Shown here piece after piece: positions 1-7,242 of a stretch of DNA of 10,528 nucleotides. The translations under genes were made by a program, and so were the position numbers. Source of the stretch: Butyrivibrio sp. (lineage in GTDB: Bacteria > Bacillota > Clostridia > Lachnospirales > Lachnospiraceae); the NCBI GenBank assembly GCA_024688095.1, contig JAILEJ010000486.1, forward strand, positions 1 to 10,528, given 5' to 3'. Each line of letters opens with the position of its first letter. The stretch's first letter is position 1. The notes under the pieces are model-generated. The model did not search any database and was not told where the DNA came from. It saw only the letters and a list, made by a program, of their open reading frames with translations.

Positions 1-300
1 GAAAGCTGTCCATATTATAATGCACTTACAATACCTGCAGGAACATATCCGGGACAGGATGAGGATGTTGAAACAATTACAGTTGAGGCAACACTCATTG
101 TATCTGCTAATGTTGATTCTGACACAGTTTATGATCTTACAGCGGCTATTTTTGATCATACAGAGGATATTACTATTGAAAATGCCAAGGGAGCTGAGCT
201 CAACCTTGAAACAGCAAGCAGTGTGTCTGATGTACCATATCATGAAGGTGCTGCAAGATATTACAGAGAACATGGTATCGAAGTAAATACTAAAGAGTAA
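1..300 (+). CDS. TAXI-family TRAP transporter solute-binding receptor, C-terminal 99 residues (5' end outside window)
   Basis: This is the end of the extracytoplasmic receptor of a TRAP transporter, which binds a small (usually carboxylate) substrate outside the membrane and delivers it to the permease encoded next. The reading frame is open from base 1 to the TAA at 298-300. It carries the C-terminal hallmarks of TAXI receptors: the IPAGTYPGQDEDVETI stretch (about residues 11-26 of the fragment), a TVYDLTAAIFDH helix, and the closing block PYHEGAARYYREHGIEV. TAXI receptors are usually about 320-350 residues, so roughly the last 30 percent is present; signal peptide and ligand-binding core lie outside. 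The stop is 12 bases before the permease start, so the two are surely co-transcribed. A different frame across 20-286 is also open but has no family features. The substrate cannot be predicted from this part. Confidence 0.93.
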   Translation, partial: ESCPYYNALTIPAGTYPGQDEDVETITVEATLIVSANVDSDTVYDLTAAIFDHTEDITIENAKGAELNLETASSVSDVPYHEGAARYYREHGIEVNTKE

Positions 301-311
301 GGGGGAAGAGG
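301..311 (+). promoter_or_regulatory. Ribosome binding site deciding the TTG start of the TRAP permease
   Basis: The purine run GGGGGAAGAGG sits directly before TTG at 313, with no ATG or GTG nearby in that frame. The first in-frame ATG is 18 codons downstream and lacks such a site, so the unusual TTG start is preferred. Confidence 0.65.
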
Positions 312-312
312 A

Positions 313-2253
313 TTGAGCGAAAAGATTGAGACTAATGTTAGTCAAAAAGATATAGATTCAGTTATGCGTAAATATGATAGAGAGTCCAATACCCGTATCT
401 GGACCGGAACACCTAAGCTTGTTATTACAGCAATTCTGGCCTTTTTCTCTATCTTTTGTATTTATGTTACATTATTTGCAACATTTCTTGAGGAAATACG
501 TCTTACTTCATTTATGGCGCTTATTATTCTTATGGGATTTTTGATTTACCCAAGAAATAAGAATGAACTCAAAGAAAATTATATTCCTGTTGGTGATATA
601 ATTTTTATGATTCTCGGAGCAGGAGCATTTTTGTACTATACATTTAATGCCAATGCAATTATTAATCAGGGTACAAGATTTGAATGGTATCAGATTGTTA
701 TAGGAATAGTTGGAATTGCGGCTCTTATTGAAGTAACAAGAAGATGTGTTGGTATTCCGATTCTGATTGTAGCCGGATTTTTCATTGTTTATGCACTTAC
801 CATCGGACTTACTAATCCGAATTTCTTTGGACGGGTAAAATATCTTGTAAGAAACCTTTTTTACACAAAAGAGGGTATACTTGCAACACCTGTAAATGTA
901 TGTTCCAAGTATATAGTTGTATTTATTATATTTGGTGCGTTTCTTGAGAGAACAGGAATTTCAAATTTCTTTATTCAGCTTGCAAATAGCGTAGCTGGAA
1001 GATTCGCAGGTGGACCTGCAAAGGTTGCGGTTATTTCATCAGCTCTATGTGGTATGGTATCTGGTTCTTCTGTTGGAAATACAGTTACAACCGGTTCAGT
1101 TACAATTCCTATGATGAAAAAAACCGGTTATAAAAATGAATTTGCAGCAGCTGTAGAGGCAGCATCATCTACAGGTGGACAGATCATGCCACCTATTATG
1201 GGTGCTGCAGCTTTCCTTATGGCTGACTTTATTGGAGTACCATATTCAGACGTTATTTCAAGAGCTATTTTACCGGCTGTACTTTATTTCTTTGGAATTT
1301 TTATATGTGTTCATTTAGAGGCCAAGAGGCTTAATCTTAAAGGGGTACCAAAGGATGAACTTCCTAAATTCAGTCAGCTTGTTAAGAAGATATATTTACT
1401 TATTCCTCTTGTAATGCTTATTATATGGGTTTCAGGAAACTATATGACAATGCAGAGAGCAGCATCACTTGCAATTGTTCTTGCTATTGTAGTTGGATTT
1501 ATAAACAGGGAAGCAAAGCTTTCACTTACAAAGATAATCGATGCTCTTCAGGCCGGTGGTAAGAGTGCTATTACAGTAGGCGCTGCCTGTGGTGTTGCCG
1601 GTATTATTTCAGGAACTATCACAATGACAGGTCTTGCCAATGAACTTATAAATGCTATTGTTGGTATTGCTGGAGATAAGCTAATTATAGCCCTGGTTCT
1701 TACAATGCTTTGCTGTATTGTACTTGGTATGGGAGTTCCAACAACAGCCAATTATTGCATTATGGCAGCTACAACTGCACCAATCCTTATTCGTATGGGA
1801 GTTCCAACAACAGCTGCGCATTTCTTTGTATTTTATTTTGGTATTGTAGCTGATATTACTCCTCCTGTAGCACTTGCAGCCTATGCAGGTTCTGCGATAG
1901 CAAAGAGTAATCCTATGAAAACAGCATTTACGGCATCAAGACTTGCAATTGCAGCATTTATTGTGCCTTATATGTTCTGCTTTAATCCTCAAATGCTGCT
2001 TATAGATACAACACCTATTACAGTTGTACAGATAGCTATAACGGCTGTTATTGGTATATTTGGAATTGCATCAGGACTTGAAGGATATTGCTTTGCAAAT
2101 ATGAATCCTATTATAAGAGTAATAATAGTAGGAGGAGGTTTGCTCCTTATTCATACCGGAGCAGTTTCAGATATTATTGGTCTCGTTGTTGTAATTGGAT
2201 GTCTTGTGTTCCAGTATTTTCTTGGAAAACAGGAAAATAAAGCTGTAGCTTAA
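313..2253 (+). CDS. TRAP transporter fused permease (DctQ-DctM fusion, 4TM/12TM type)
   Basis: Integral membrane permease of a TRAP transporter, which uses an ion gradient to import the substrate held by the TAXI receptor encoded just upstream. At 646 residues it has the length of the fused small-plus-large subunit class that normally pairs with TAXI receptors. A short hydrophilic N-terminus (about 1-35) is followed by DctQ-like membrane segments and then the DctM-like domain. Family motifs are clear: GSSVGNTVTTGSVTIPMMKK (251-270), GGQIMPPIMG (288-297), GMGVPTTANY (472-481) and ADITPPVALAAYAGS (513-527), the last two belonging to the second pseudo-symmetric half. Start is TTG at 313 with a strong ribosome binding site. 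The motif MGVPTTA occurs twice (473-479, 495-501), encoded by an exact 21-base repeat. The gene is intact; the substrate is unknown. Confidence 0.95.
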   Translation: MSEKIETNVSQKDIDSVMRKYDRESNTRIWTGTPKLVITAILAFFSIFCIYVTLFATFLEEIRLTSFMALIILMGFLIYPRNKNELKENYIPVGDIIFMILGAGAFLYYTFNANAIINQGTRFEWYQIVIGIVGIAALIEVTRRCVGIPILIVAGFFIVYALTIGLTNPNFFGRVKYLVRNLFYTKEGILATPVNVCSKYIVVFIIFGAFLERTGISNFFIQLANSVAGRFAGGPAKVAVISSALCGMVSGSSVGNTVTTGSVTIPMMKKTGYKNEFAAAVEAASSTGGQIMPPIMGAAAFLMADFIGVPYSDVISRAILPAVLYFFGIFICVHLEAKRLNLKGVPKDELPKFSQLVKKIYLLIPLVMLIIWVSGNYMTMQRAASLAIVLAIVVGFINREAKLSLTKIIDALQAGGKSAITVGAACGVAGIISGTITMTGLANELINAIVGIAGDKLIIALVLTMLCCIVLGMGVPTTANYCIMAATTAPILIRMGVPTTAAHFFVFYFGIVADITPPVALAAYAGSAIAKSNPMKTAFTASRLAIAAFIVPYMFCFNPQMLLIDTTPITVVQIAITAVIGIFGIASGLEGYCFANMNPIIRVIIVGGGLLLIHTGAVSDIIGLVVVIGCLVFQYFLGKQENKAVA

Positions 2254-2274
2254 TTTGTGAGAGAGGGAAAAGAT

Positions 2275-2883
2275 ATGTCAGTAGAATTAAAATTTCCGGT
2301 AATAACTATTGGAAGAGAATATGGTGCAGGTGGAAGAACAATAGCCGCAGCACTTTCAGAAAAGCTTGGAATTCCATATTATGATAAGGACTTTGTTATA
2401 AAGACCGCCAAAGAAAGCGGATATTCTGAAGATGAGATAAACAAAGAGGGTGAGCAGATGAACCATATAAATGAGTTCATTGACAACCTTCTAAATAATT
2501 CAGCAGCTTATACAAGTTCTTTCGACCAGATATATAAGGCGCAGAAGAATGTAATCATGGATCTTGCAAAGTCCCCATGCATTATTGTAGGAAGATGTGC
2601 AGATTATATCTTAAGAGAAGCAGGTATAAATGCATTCAATATTTTTCTCTTTGCCGATCTTGATAAGAAGGTAGAACGGGCCAAAGAGCTTCCTGAAAAT
2701 GAAGGAATAAATGATATAAAAAAGGCTGTTCAGAAAAGGGATGAGCTTAGAAATACTTACTATAAGCACTATACAGGTGAGGATATGAGATATTATAAAC
2801 AATATGATATCTGTCTTGATACAGGTGTAATAGGGATAGATAAGTGTGTGGATATTCTTGTGAGTGCACTTACTAATAACTAA
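2275..2883 (+). CDS. Cytidylate-kinase-like P-loop family protein
   Basis: A 202-residue cytoplasmic protein of the cytidylate-kinase-like family, related to nucleoside monophosphate kinases, although most members have no proven substrate. Residues 9-24 (VITIGREYGAGGRTIA) are the family's variant of the phosphate-binding loop, where canonical Cmk has a GxxGxGKS-type loop. YYDKDFV follows, then IIVGRCADYIL (about 103-113), an arginine-rich lid-like stretch ending in RDELRNTYYKHYTG, and the C-terminal YDICLDTG. A start at GTG 2257 would add six residues, but ATG 2275 has AGAGGG at 2262-2267 at proper spacing and is chosen. It begins 21 bases after the permease stop and is followed by a terminator, so it is the last gene of the TRAP operon. 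True Cmk is usually somewhat longer and sits elsewhere, so this is unlikely to be the housekeeping enzyme. Its part in the transport operon is unknown. Confidence 0.88.
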   Translation: MSVELKFPVITIGREYGAGGRTIAAALSEKLGIPYYDKDFVIKTAKESGYSEDEINKEGEQMNHINEFIDNLLNNSAAYTSSFDQIYKAQKNVIMDLAKSPCIIVGRCADYILREAGINAFNIFLFADLDKKVERAKELPENEGINDIKKAVQKRDELRNTYYKHYTGEDMRYYKQYDICLDTGVIGIDKCVDILVSALTNN

Positions 2884-2894
2884 AAGAAGATAAT

Positions 2895-2931
2895 AAAAAA
2901 CCTTTCCAATTAATTTTGGAAAGGTTTTTTT
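2895..2931 (+). terminator. Rho-independent terminator of the TRAP operon
   Basis: CCTTTCCAA (2901-2909) pairs perfectly with TTGGAAAGG (2916-2924) around a 6-base loop. The stem is flanked by an A-run (2895-2900) and a T-run (2925-2931), so it could work in both directions. It lies 11 bases after the kinase-like gene and separates the TRAP operon from the next unit. Confidence 0.93.
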
Positions 2932-2963
2932 GTACTTTTTAGAATACTATTTCGTATAAATAA

Positions 2964-2990
2964 CTGTAACTTAAATAAATAGTCTATACT
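2964..2990 (+). promoter_or_regulatory. Putative promoter of the 1177-residue protein gene
   Basis: TATACT (2985-2990) is a good -10 box (5 of 6) between the upstream terminator and the ribosome binding site at 3031-3037. The -35 is poor: CTGTAA (2964-2969) at 15-base spacing is the closest. A promoter is expected here because the preceding terminator is strong, but the exact site is uncertain. Confidence 0.35.
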
Positions 2991-3045
2991 AGAAAATTAT
3001 TTGCAGTATTGGAACAATATATTTTTTGTGGAAGGAGTATATAAA

Positions 3046-6000
3046 ATGCCAGACGATCAGTATTTGTATATGAACAGAGAAAAGCATCAACTTGAAGTTA
3101 ACAGAGGTGGAATACAGAATGAGGAACAGGCCAATCAGAGTGTCTATAAGACAAGTATGGATGATTGGAATAGAATGAATGATGCTCTTCAGGCCAGTAA
3201 ATACAAGGATAAAGATGATTCCTTATCAATGAGTAAAGTTAAAAATGATATGACAGTATTAACAGATCTTATGTATGTTGAAATAGATACTAATAATTTT
3301 GAACTTGAACTATCTACAATTATGAACAAATTTGAAATATTGCTTGCGTCATGCAAAGAATACCTTGACAGCCATTTTTCTCTCTTTGGAGATGGAGCAG
3401 CCAGAATCAAACTTGTAAAAAATCTTCGTAAACAGATAGAAAGTGATTATAAAGTTTTTTCAGAAAATTCCTATAGATTAAAGCCGAATGTAAATGCAGG
3501 CATGGCATGGGGAAATGTTATCGGGGAAATCAGAAAAAAGGAAATACCTGCTGATGTTATGAATGAAGCCCGTAAAAGTGGTGATTCAAAAATTATTGAA
3601 CTTAATCAAACAACCTATGAATATACTAAATTTGATTCTGATAATTATAAGATGAACCTTGGTAATGTTGGTGCATGCAGCTTATTTAATATAATAGGCG
3701 AAAATGATTTGTGTGTTGAAGCTCATAGAACAAATTATAAGAAAAAGGGCAAGTATGAGCAGGGAGTTGTTATAGAAAAAATAAAGCTTCAAGAAGTTGA
3801 CTCACAAAATAGTGATAATGGATTTGTGAGAATGAATGAGCTCCTTCGTGAGCATGATGACGTTATTTATACGCCAGAGTGTCTAAAAAAGATGACTAAA
3901 ATTAAACTCATAGATATTATTATGGGATATCGAAGTAGAAGTACAGACACAATGGCTGTTAGAGCTGTAAAAAATCCATATGGAAAGATAGAAGTCCTTG
4001 ATGTTAAAGTTATAGACACTCCAAGGGCATTTACGATGTTTGGATTTGAACATATGGATGTACAGTCAATTAAAGCGTTAGATGTTATAACCGCTTATGA
4101 AATTATGGCTCTTACAAATGATATGCTTGATTATGCGTTAGGTGACACTGTGGGACAAGCACGTCTAAATGCTGTGCACACCAGACTTGCAGAATTACAA
4201 CAATATATTCGTAATGAAATGCAGGAAGATGAGGAAAGGTCCGAAAAGGAACAGTTTATTGTCAGAACAGATAAATGGAATGAAAGTCATGTTGTCAGGT
4301 TCTGCAATGACGATCAGATGTTCAGTGGAATGACCTTAGACCTTCAGAATGCTTTGAGTAATACTACAAAAGAAAGAGATAGTATTCAGAATAGGGATGA
4401 AATTGAAAAAGAGTTAAATGATATAAAACAGAAGGTATGGGGAACAGATTCAGAGGAGGAAAAAAATCGCTTTATCGATAAGATTGTTAAAGATTTCTTC
4501 TATAAAGGATATTTGGAAGAGAATAATAATGAGGAAGCAAATAATGATAAAGAAAGATTAAAAAAAGAAGGAAGAGAATTACTTTTAAATATAAAAGAAG
4601 AGATTTGCAGTGATATAGATAAATATAATGATAACAGGGGTGAAGTACTGGATATATATAGAGAATTAGTAAAACTATATGATTGTGAAGACAGAATAAA
4701 AGCTCAGATAGAAGCAAAGACATTAAATTCCAAAGAAGGCTCTATGAGGATTAAATATATAGATTCTAATGCAAGAGCTTTGGAGAAGAAGTTACACAAG
4801 GAGCTTAATTACGGTCATATATATTCATCCAGTATTACAGATGAGAACGTGGACAAAGTTTTGCCTTCTGTGACAGAGGCTGTAAATAGTACAGTTGATG
4901 TTGAAGGACAAAGATTATTAAATATAGGAAATCAGATTGAACAGCCTAATGAGCTTCAGAATCAGATGAGGGATCAGCTGAAAAAAGTTGTAAGACTGCG
5001 TAAGAGAAGTGCTATAAATGTACTTGCTTCAACGTCCCGTATTGTTAATGATAAAATAAAAAATTATAAAATTAAAGATGAGTTTAATGAAATAGCGTTT
5101 AATAGTTATGCAGGATTATCTTATCGATACAATGAGTTTATGGAAAAAAACCCGGAAAATAAAGATGTAAAAGAGTACGTACGTCCGGATATTCTTGTAA
5201 AAGCATTTCGCGAGGGTAAATTGTATCAATCCTATATAGAAAGAATTCTCTATAATATAGAAGCTGCAGATGCTACAGAATTTTCGTTTAGTGACGAGAA
5301 TAGTTTTTTGAATGATTTTGCACGTAAATATTCTAAACTGAAGTTTTATGCTCAGGGCGAAAAATTAATAGACTTGCTTAGAGATGAAAATGGCAATGTT
5401 CAGATTAGTGATGGAAAATCCAGCAAGAGTGTGATTGTATCTAAATCCAGATATTTTAAGGCGTTACTTGAAAAGTATGAAAGACAAATAGATAATATTA
5501 TGTCTGAAAAAGGTTGCATAGATGTAAATATGCTTGAAAAAAATGCTAATGAGAATTGTAACAGCTATATTGAAAATGAGCAGAGAGAAGAAGCTGATTA
5601 TGCTAAGAGTTATACGGCATATTTGAAGAAACTCATATCCAAAGGTAAAACAGAAAAAGATAAAAAAGAAATACTAAAAAAACACTTTTTGAAAAAAATT
5701 AGTAAGAAGGATGAGAAAAGCTTTGACACAAGAATCATGCTAAATGAGAAACCTTTTGTATCATTTACAGAAGAAGAGGATAAATTGAAGTATCTGGATA
5801 CTGAAAAATGGTTATATACAAAAATAAGACATATGAAACGTACAGAACCAAATAATCCTATTATAAAAGAACTTGAAAAAAAGTATGATAATATAAAAGC
5901 TGCCAGACTGGAAATGGAGCCATATAAGAATGCCTGCGATATGATAAACAGTGGAGTGTATAATTACATTGATCTCAATAATCGTTTTTACAGTAAAAAA

Positions 6001-6579
6001 GAAAAAGAAGAATTTGGAACTTTGAAAAAATTAATGCAGGATATATATACTGAAATGTATTCAGAGATGGATACACTTTCTCAAACTAAATATGTAGGAG
6101 CTCATGACGATTTAAAAAATTACATAGCCAGCAATAATCTGGTTGTTGAAAAGGGTGAAATTACAAAAGATTTTAAGTATAAGGAAGAATACGACCAAGT
6201 CTCTGAAATTACTCAGCCAAGTAGTTATTATGAAAAGGGTGGTATGAAAGTTGGAGTTTATTATCAATTCGCAAAATTAAATTCATTAGTCAGCCCGGAT
6301 TTTGTTTATCCTGATGGTATAGATTATAAAGCACTTGGAGAGGATTTGAAACTAATCTCAGATTCATGTAAAAAGTTCCTGACTTTACATAATATGGATA
6401 TGTCTGTTAGAGATCTTGATGATGATTTTAATGCTATGTATTTAAAACAGGATCTTTCTAGAACAATTAATTATGAAACAAATAAACTGTTCGAAAAATA
6501 TGGGCTTAATAATTCATATTTGGCTTATGAAGATCAGATAGCAGCAAATAAAGTAAAAGAAGATGAAAAACAAAAATAA
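3046..6579 (+). CDS. Very large, charged cytoplasmic protein of unknown function (1177 aa), possible degenerate kinase-like N-terminal region
   Basis: I do not recognise this gene with certainty. There is no signal peptide or membrane segment, so it should be cytoplasmic unless exported by a specialised route. ATG 3046 is chosen over TTG 3001 because GAAGGAG (3031-3037) sits 8 bases before it. Residues 1-190 are mixed helical and polar. Residues 206-380 have a pattern recalling HipA/PI4K-like kinase folds in large Lachnospiraceae proteins: GNVGACSLFNIIGENDL (206-222), LIDIIMGYRSRSTDTM (288-303), VIDTPRAFTMFG (322-333), then a helical MALTNDMLDYALGD block. Where such kinases have DRHxxN and an IDND-type metal site, this protein has SRSTDT and IDTP, so catalysis looks lost if the resemblance is real. 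From about residue 400 to the end it is rich in Lys, Glu and Asp, apparently helical and partly coiled-coil, ending in a lysine-rich tail. By eye it is more AT-rich than the TRAP genes. It stands alone between a terminator and a phosphatase remnant. Confidence 0.9.
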   Translation: MPDDQYLYMNREKHQLEVNRGGIQNEEQANQSVYKTSMDDWNRMNDALQASKYKDKDDSLSMSKVKNDMTVLTDLMYVEIDTNNFELELSTIMNKFEILLASCKEYLDSHFSLFGDGAARIKLVKNLRKQIESDYKVFSENSYRLKPNVNAGMAWGNVIGEIRKKEIPADVMNEARKSGDSKIIELNQTTYEYTKFDSDNYKMNLGNVGACSLFNIIGENDLCVEAHRTNYKKKGKYEQGVVIEKIKLQEVDSQNSDNGFVRMNELLREHDDVIYTPECLKKMTKIKLIDIIMGYRSRSTDTMAVRAVKNPYGKIEVLDVKVIDTPRAFTMFGFEHMDVQSIKALDVITAYEIMALTNDMLDYALGDTVGQARLNAVHTRLAELQQYIRNEMQEDEERSEKEQFIVRTDKWNESHVVRFCNDDQMFSGMTLDLQNALSNTTKERDSIQNRDEIEKELNDIKQKVWGTDSEEEKNRFIDKIVKDFFYKGYLEENNNEEANNDKERLKKEGRELLLNIKEEICSDIDKYNDNRGEVLDIYRELVKLYDCEDRIKAQIEAKTLNSKEGSMRIKYIDSNARALEKKLHKELNYGHIYSSSITDENVDKVLPSVTEAVNSTVDVEGQRLLNIGNQIEQPNELQNQMRDQLKKVVRLRKRSAINVLASTSRIVNDKIKNYKIKDEFNEIAFNSYAGLSYRYNEFMEKNPENKDVKEYVRPDILVKAFREGKLYQSYIERILYNIEAADATEFSFSDENSFLNDFARKYSKLKFYAQGEKLIDLLRDENGNVQISDGKSSKSVIVSKSRYFKALLEKYERQIDNIMSEKGCIDVNMLEKNANENCNSYIENEQREEADYAKSYTAYLKKLISKGKTEKDKKEILKKHFLKKISKKDEKSFDTRIMLNEKPFVSFTEEEDKLKYLDTEKWLYTKIRHMKRTEPNNPIIKELEKKYDNIKAARLEMEPYKNACDMINSGVYNYIDLNNRFYSKKEKEEFGTLKKLMQDIYTEMYSEMDTLSQTKYVGAHDDLKNYIASNNLVVEKGEITKDFKYKEEYDQVSEITQPSSYYEKGGMKVGVYYQFAKLNSLVSPDFVYPDGIDYKALGEDLKLISDSCKKFLTLHNMDMSVRDLDDDFNAMYLKQDLSRTINYETNKLFEKYGLNNSYLAYEDQIAANKVKEDEKQK

Positions 6580-6581
6580 AA

Positions 6582-6971
6582 GTAATTCGTAGGCTATCTA
6601 AATATGATAGAGAAGAGCTGTTTGAATGCATAAAGGAGTTTTCACTTTATGAAGAGGTGTGCATAGAAGAACGCAGATATGTCCTTATTCACACATTAGA
6701 TGAGACAATAAGTAGTTTAGATGATCTTGAGAATAAAGAAATAGAAGATCTCGGAGAGTTTCTTATATCAAGGCCTGATTTTAACAATAAATTGGAAGGC
6801 GAAGATATATTCATAGTAGGTCATATCCCTACATGGTTTCTTGGAGATAAGGATAATCGTATCTATAAGAATGGAAATTTAATAAATATCGATTGTGGTT
6901 GTGTGATGGGAGGAAATCTTTCTGCGCTTTGCCTTGAGACCATGGAAGAATTTTATGTTAAAGGCAGATGA
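6582..6971 (+). pseudogene. Metallophosphoesterase (PP-type Ser/Thr phosphatase-like) remnant, C-terminal half only
   Basis: The frame encodes the second half of a small bacterial calcineurin-like phosphoesterase. In order: RRLSKYDREELFECIKEF, YEEVCIEERRYVLIHT (the usual KRYxLVHAG strand), DLGEFLISRPDF (usually FLWxRPDF), IFIVGHIPTWFLG (metal-binding GHTPT motif, His kept), NRIYKNGNLINIDCGCVMGG and LSALCLETMEEFYV. Family proteins are about 220-250 residues; only about 129 are present. The blocks holding GDxHG, GDxxDRG and GNHE, which supply most metal ligands, are missing. The usual HAG is HTL. The frame is open from 6567, overlapping the end of the large gene, but has no plausible start: GTG 6657 lies in mid-domain and the AAGGAG-like bases at 6632-6638 are 18 bases too early. 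The phosphatase-like residues begin within a few bases of the big gene's stop, suggesting a deletion or insertion removed the N-terminal half. An expressed short protein cannot be excluded. Confidence 0.8.
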
Positions 6972-6977
6972 GGCCAT

Positions 6978-7024
6978 AAAAAAGAGAAGAGAAACTGCGA
7001 AAAGTGGTTTCTCTTCTCTTTTTT
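6978..7024 (+). terminator. Strong intrinsic terminator after the phosphatase remnant
   Basis: GAGAAGAGAAAC (6984-6995) pairs perfectly with GTTTCTCTTCTC (7007-7018). Six A-T pairs (6978-6983 with 7019-7024) extend the stem around an 11-base loop and supply the T-run. It lies 6 bases after the remnant's stop and ends transcription from the large gene. The A-run on the left means it may work in both directions. Confidence 0.92.
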
Positions 7025-7096
7025 GGCAGATAAAAATAATGTAACGATTCCTGCTGCTTTGAAAAGTAACTGGAAGAAACTTATAAAAAATGAATG

Positions 7097-7122
7097 TTGA
7101 CAGTGATTAACAGTGATATAAT
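7097..7122 (+). promoter_or_regulatory. Putative promoter of the secreted protein gene, with a 10-bp tandem repeat in the spacer
   Basis: TTGACA (7097-7102) is a perfect -35 and TATAAT (7117-7122) a perfect -10, but they are only 14 bases apart; 17 is usual. ATTAAT (7121-7126) at 18-base spacing is an alternative -10. The stretch 7101-7120 is a tandem pair, CAGTGATTAA and CAGTGATATA. The leader to the ATG at 7243 would be about 110 bases. Apart from this promoter I see nothing coding between 7025 and 7242. Confidence 0.45.
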
Positions 7123-7242
7123 TAATGTCATAATAAAGTTTTTTGAAAATAGAATAGTGAGTGGCTACAAGAGTTAACCTGAATAATGAGTAGTTGTGTT
7201 TGAATTTTGTTTATGGAGCAGTAAATTGCCTAAGGAGAAAAA

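Noticed and set aside
20..286. Open frame of 88 codons starting at ATG 20
   Set aside because: It is out of frame with the TAXI receptor end (1-300), which has clear family motifs; the 88-residue product is Leu/Gln/Arg-rich nonsense.
2257..2274. GTG start six codons upstream for the kinase-like protein
   Set aside because: It would begin only 4 bases after the permease stop without its own binding site; ATG 2275 has a well-placed AGAGGG.
3001..3045. TTG start 15 codons upstream for the large protein
   Set aside because: No binding site before it, and GAAGGAG at 3031-3037 points to ATG 3046.
4487..4723. Minus-strand open frame inside the large gene
   Set aside because: A Leu/Tyr/Ile-rich translation of the complement of an AT-rich Lys/Glu coding region; no start signal or family features. 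The other minus-strand frames (1548-1751, 2611-2802, 3189-3410, 7720-7908, 8372-8747, 9533-9787, 10208-10486) were dropped for the same reason.
6649..6666. ATG 6649 with an AAGGAG upstream as a possible start for the phosphatase remnant
   Set aside because: That ATG is in a different frame and meets a stop after five codons; the purine run is part of the remnant's own coding sequence.
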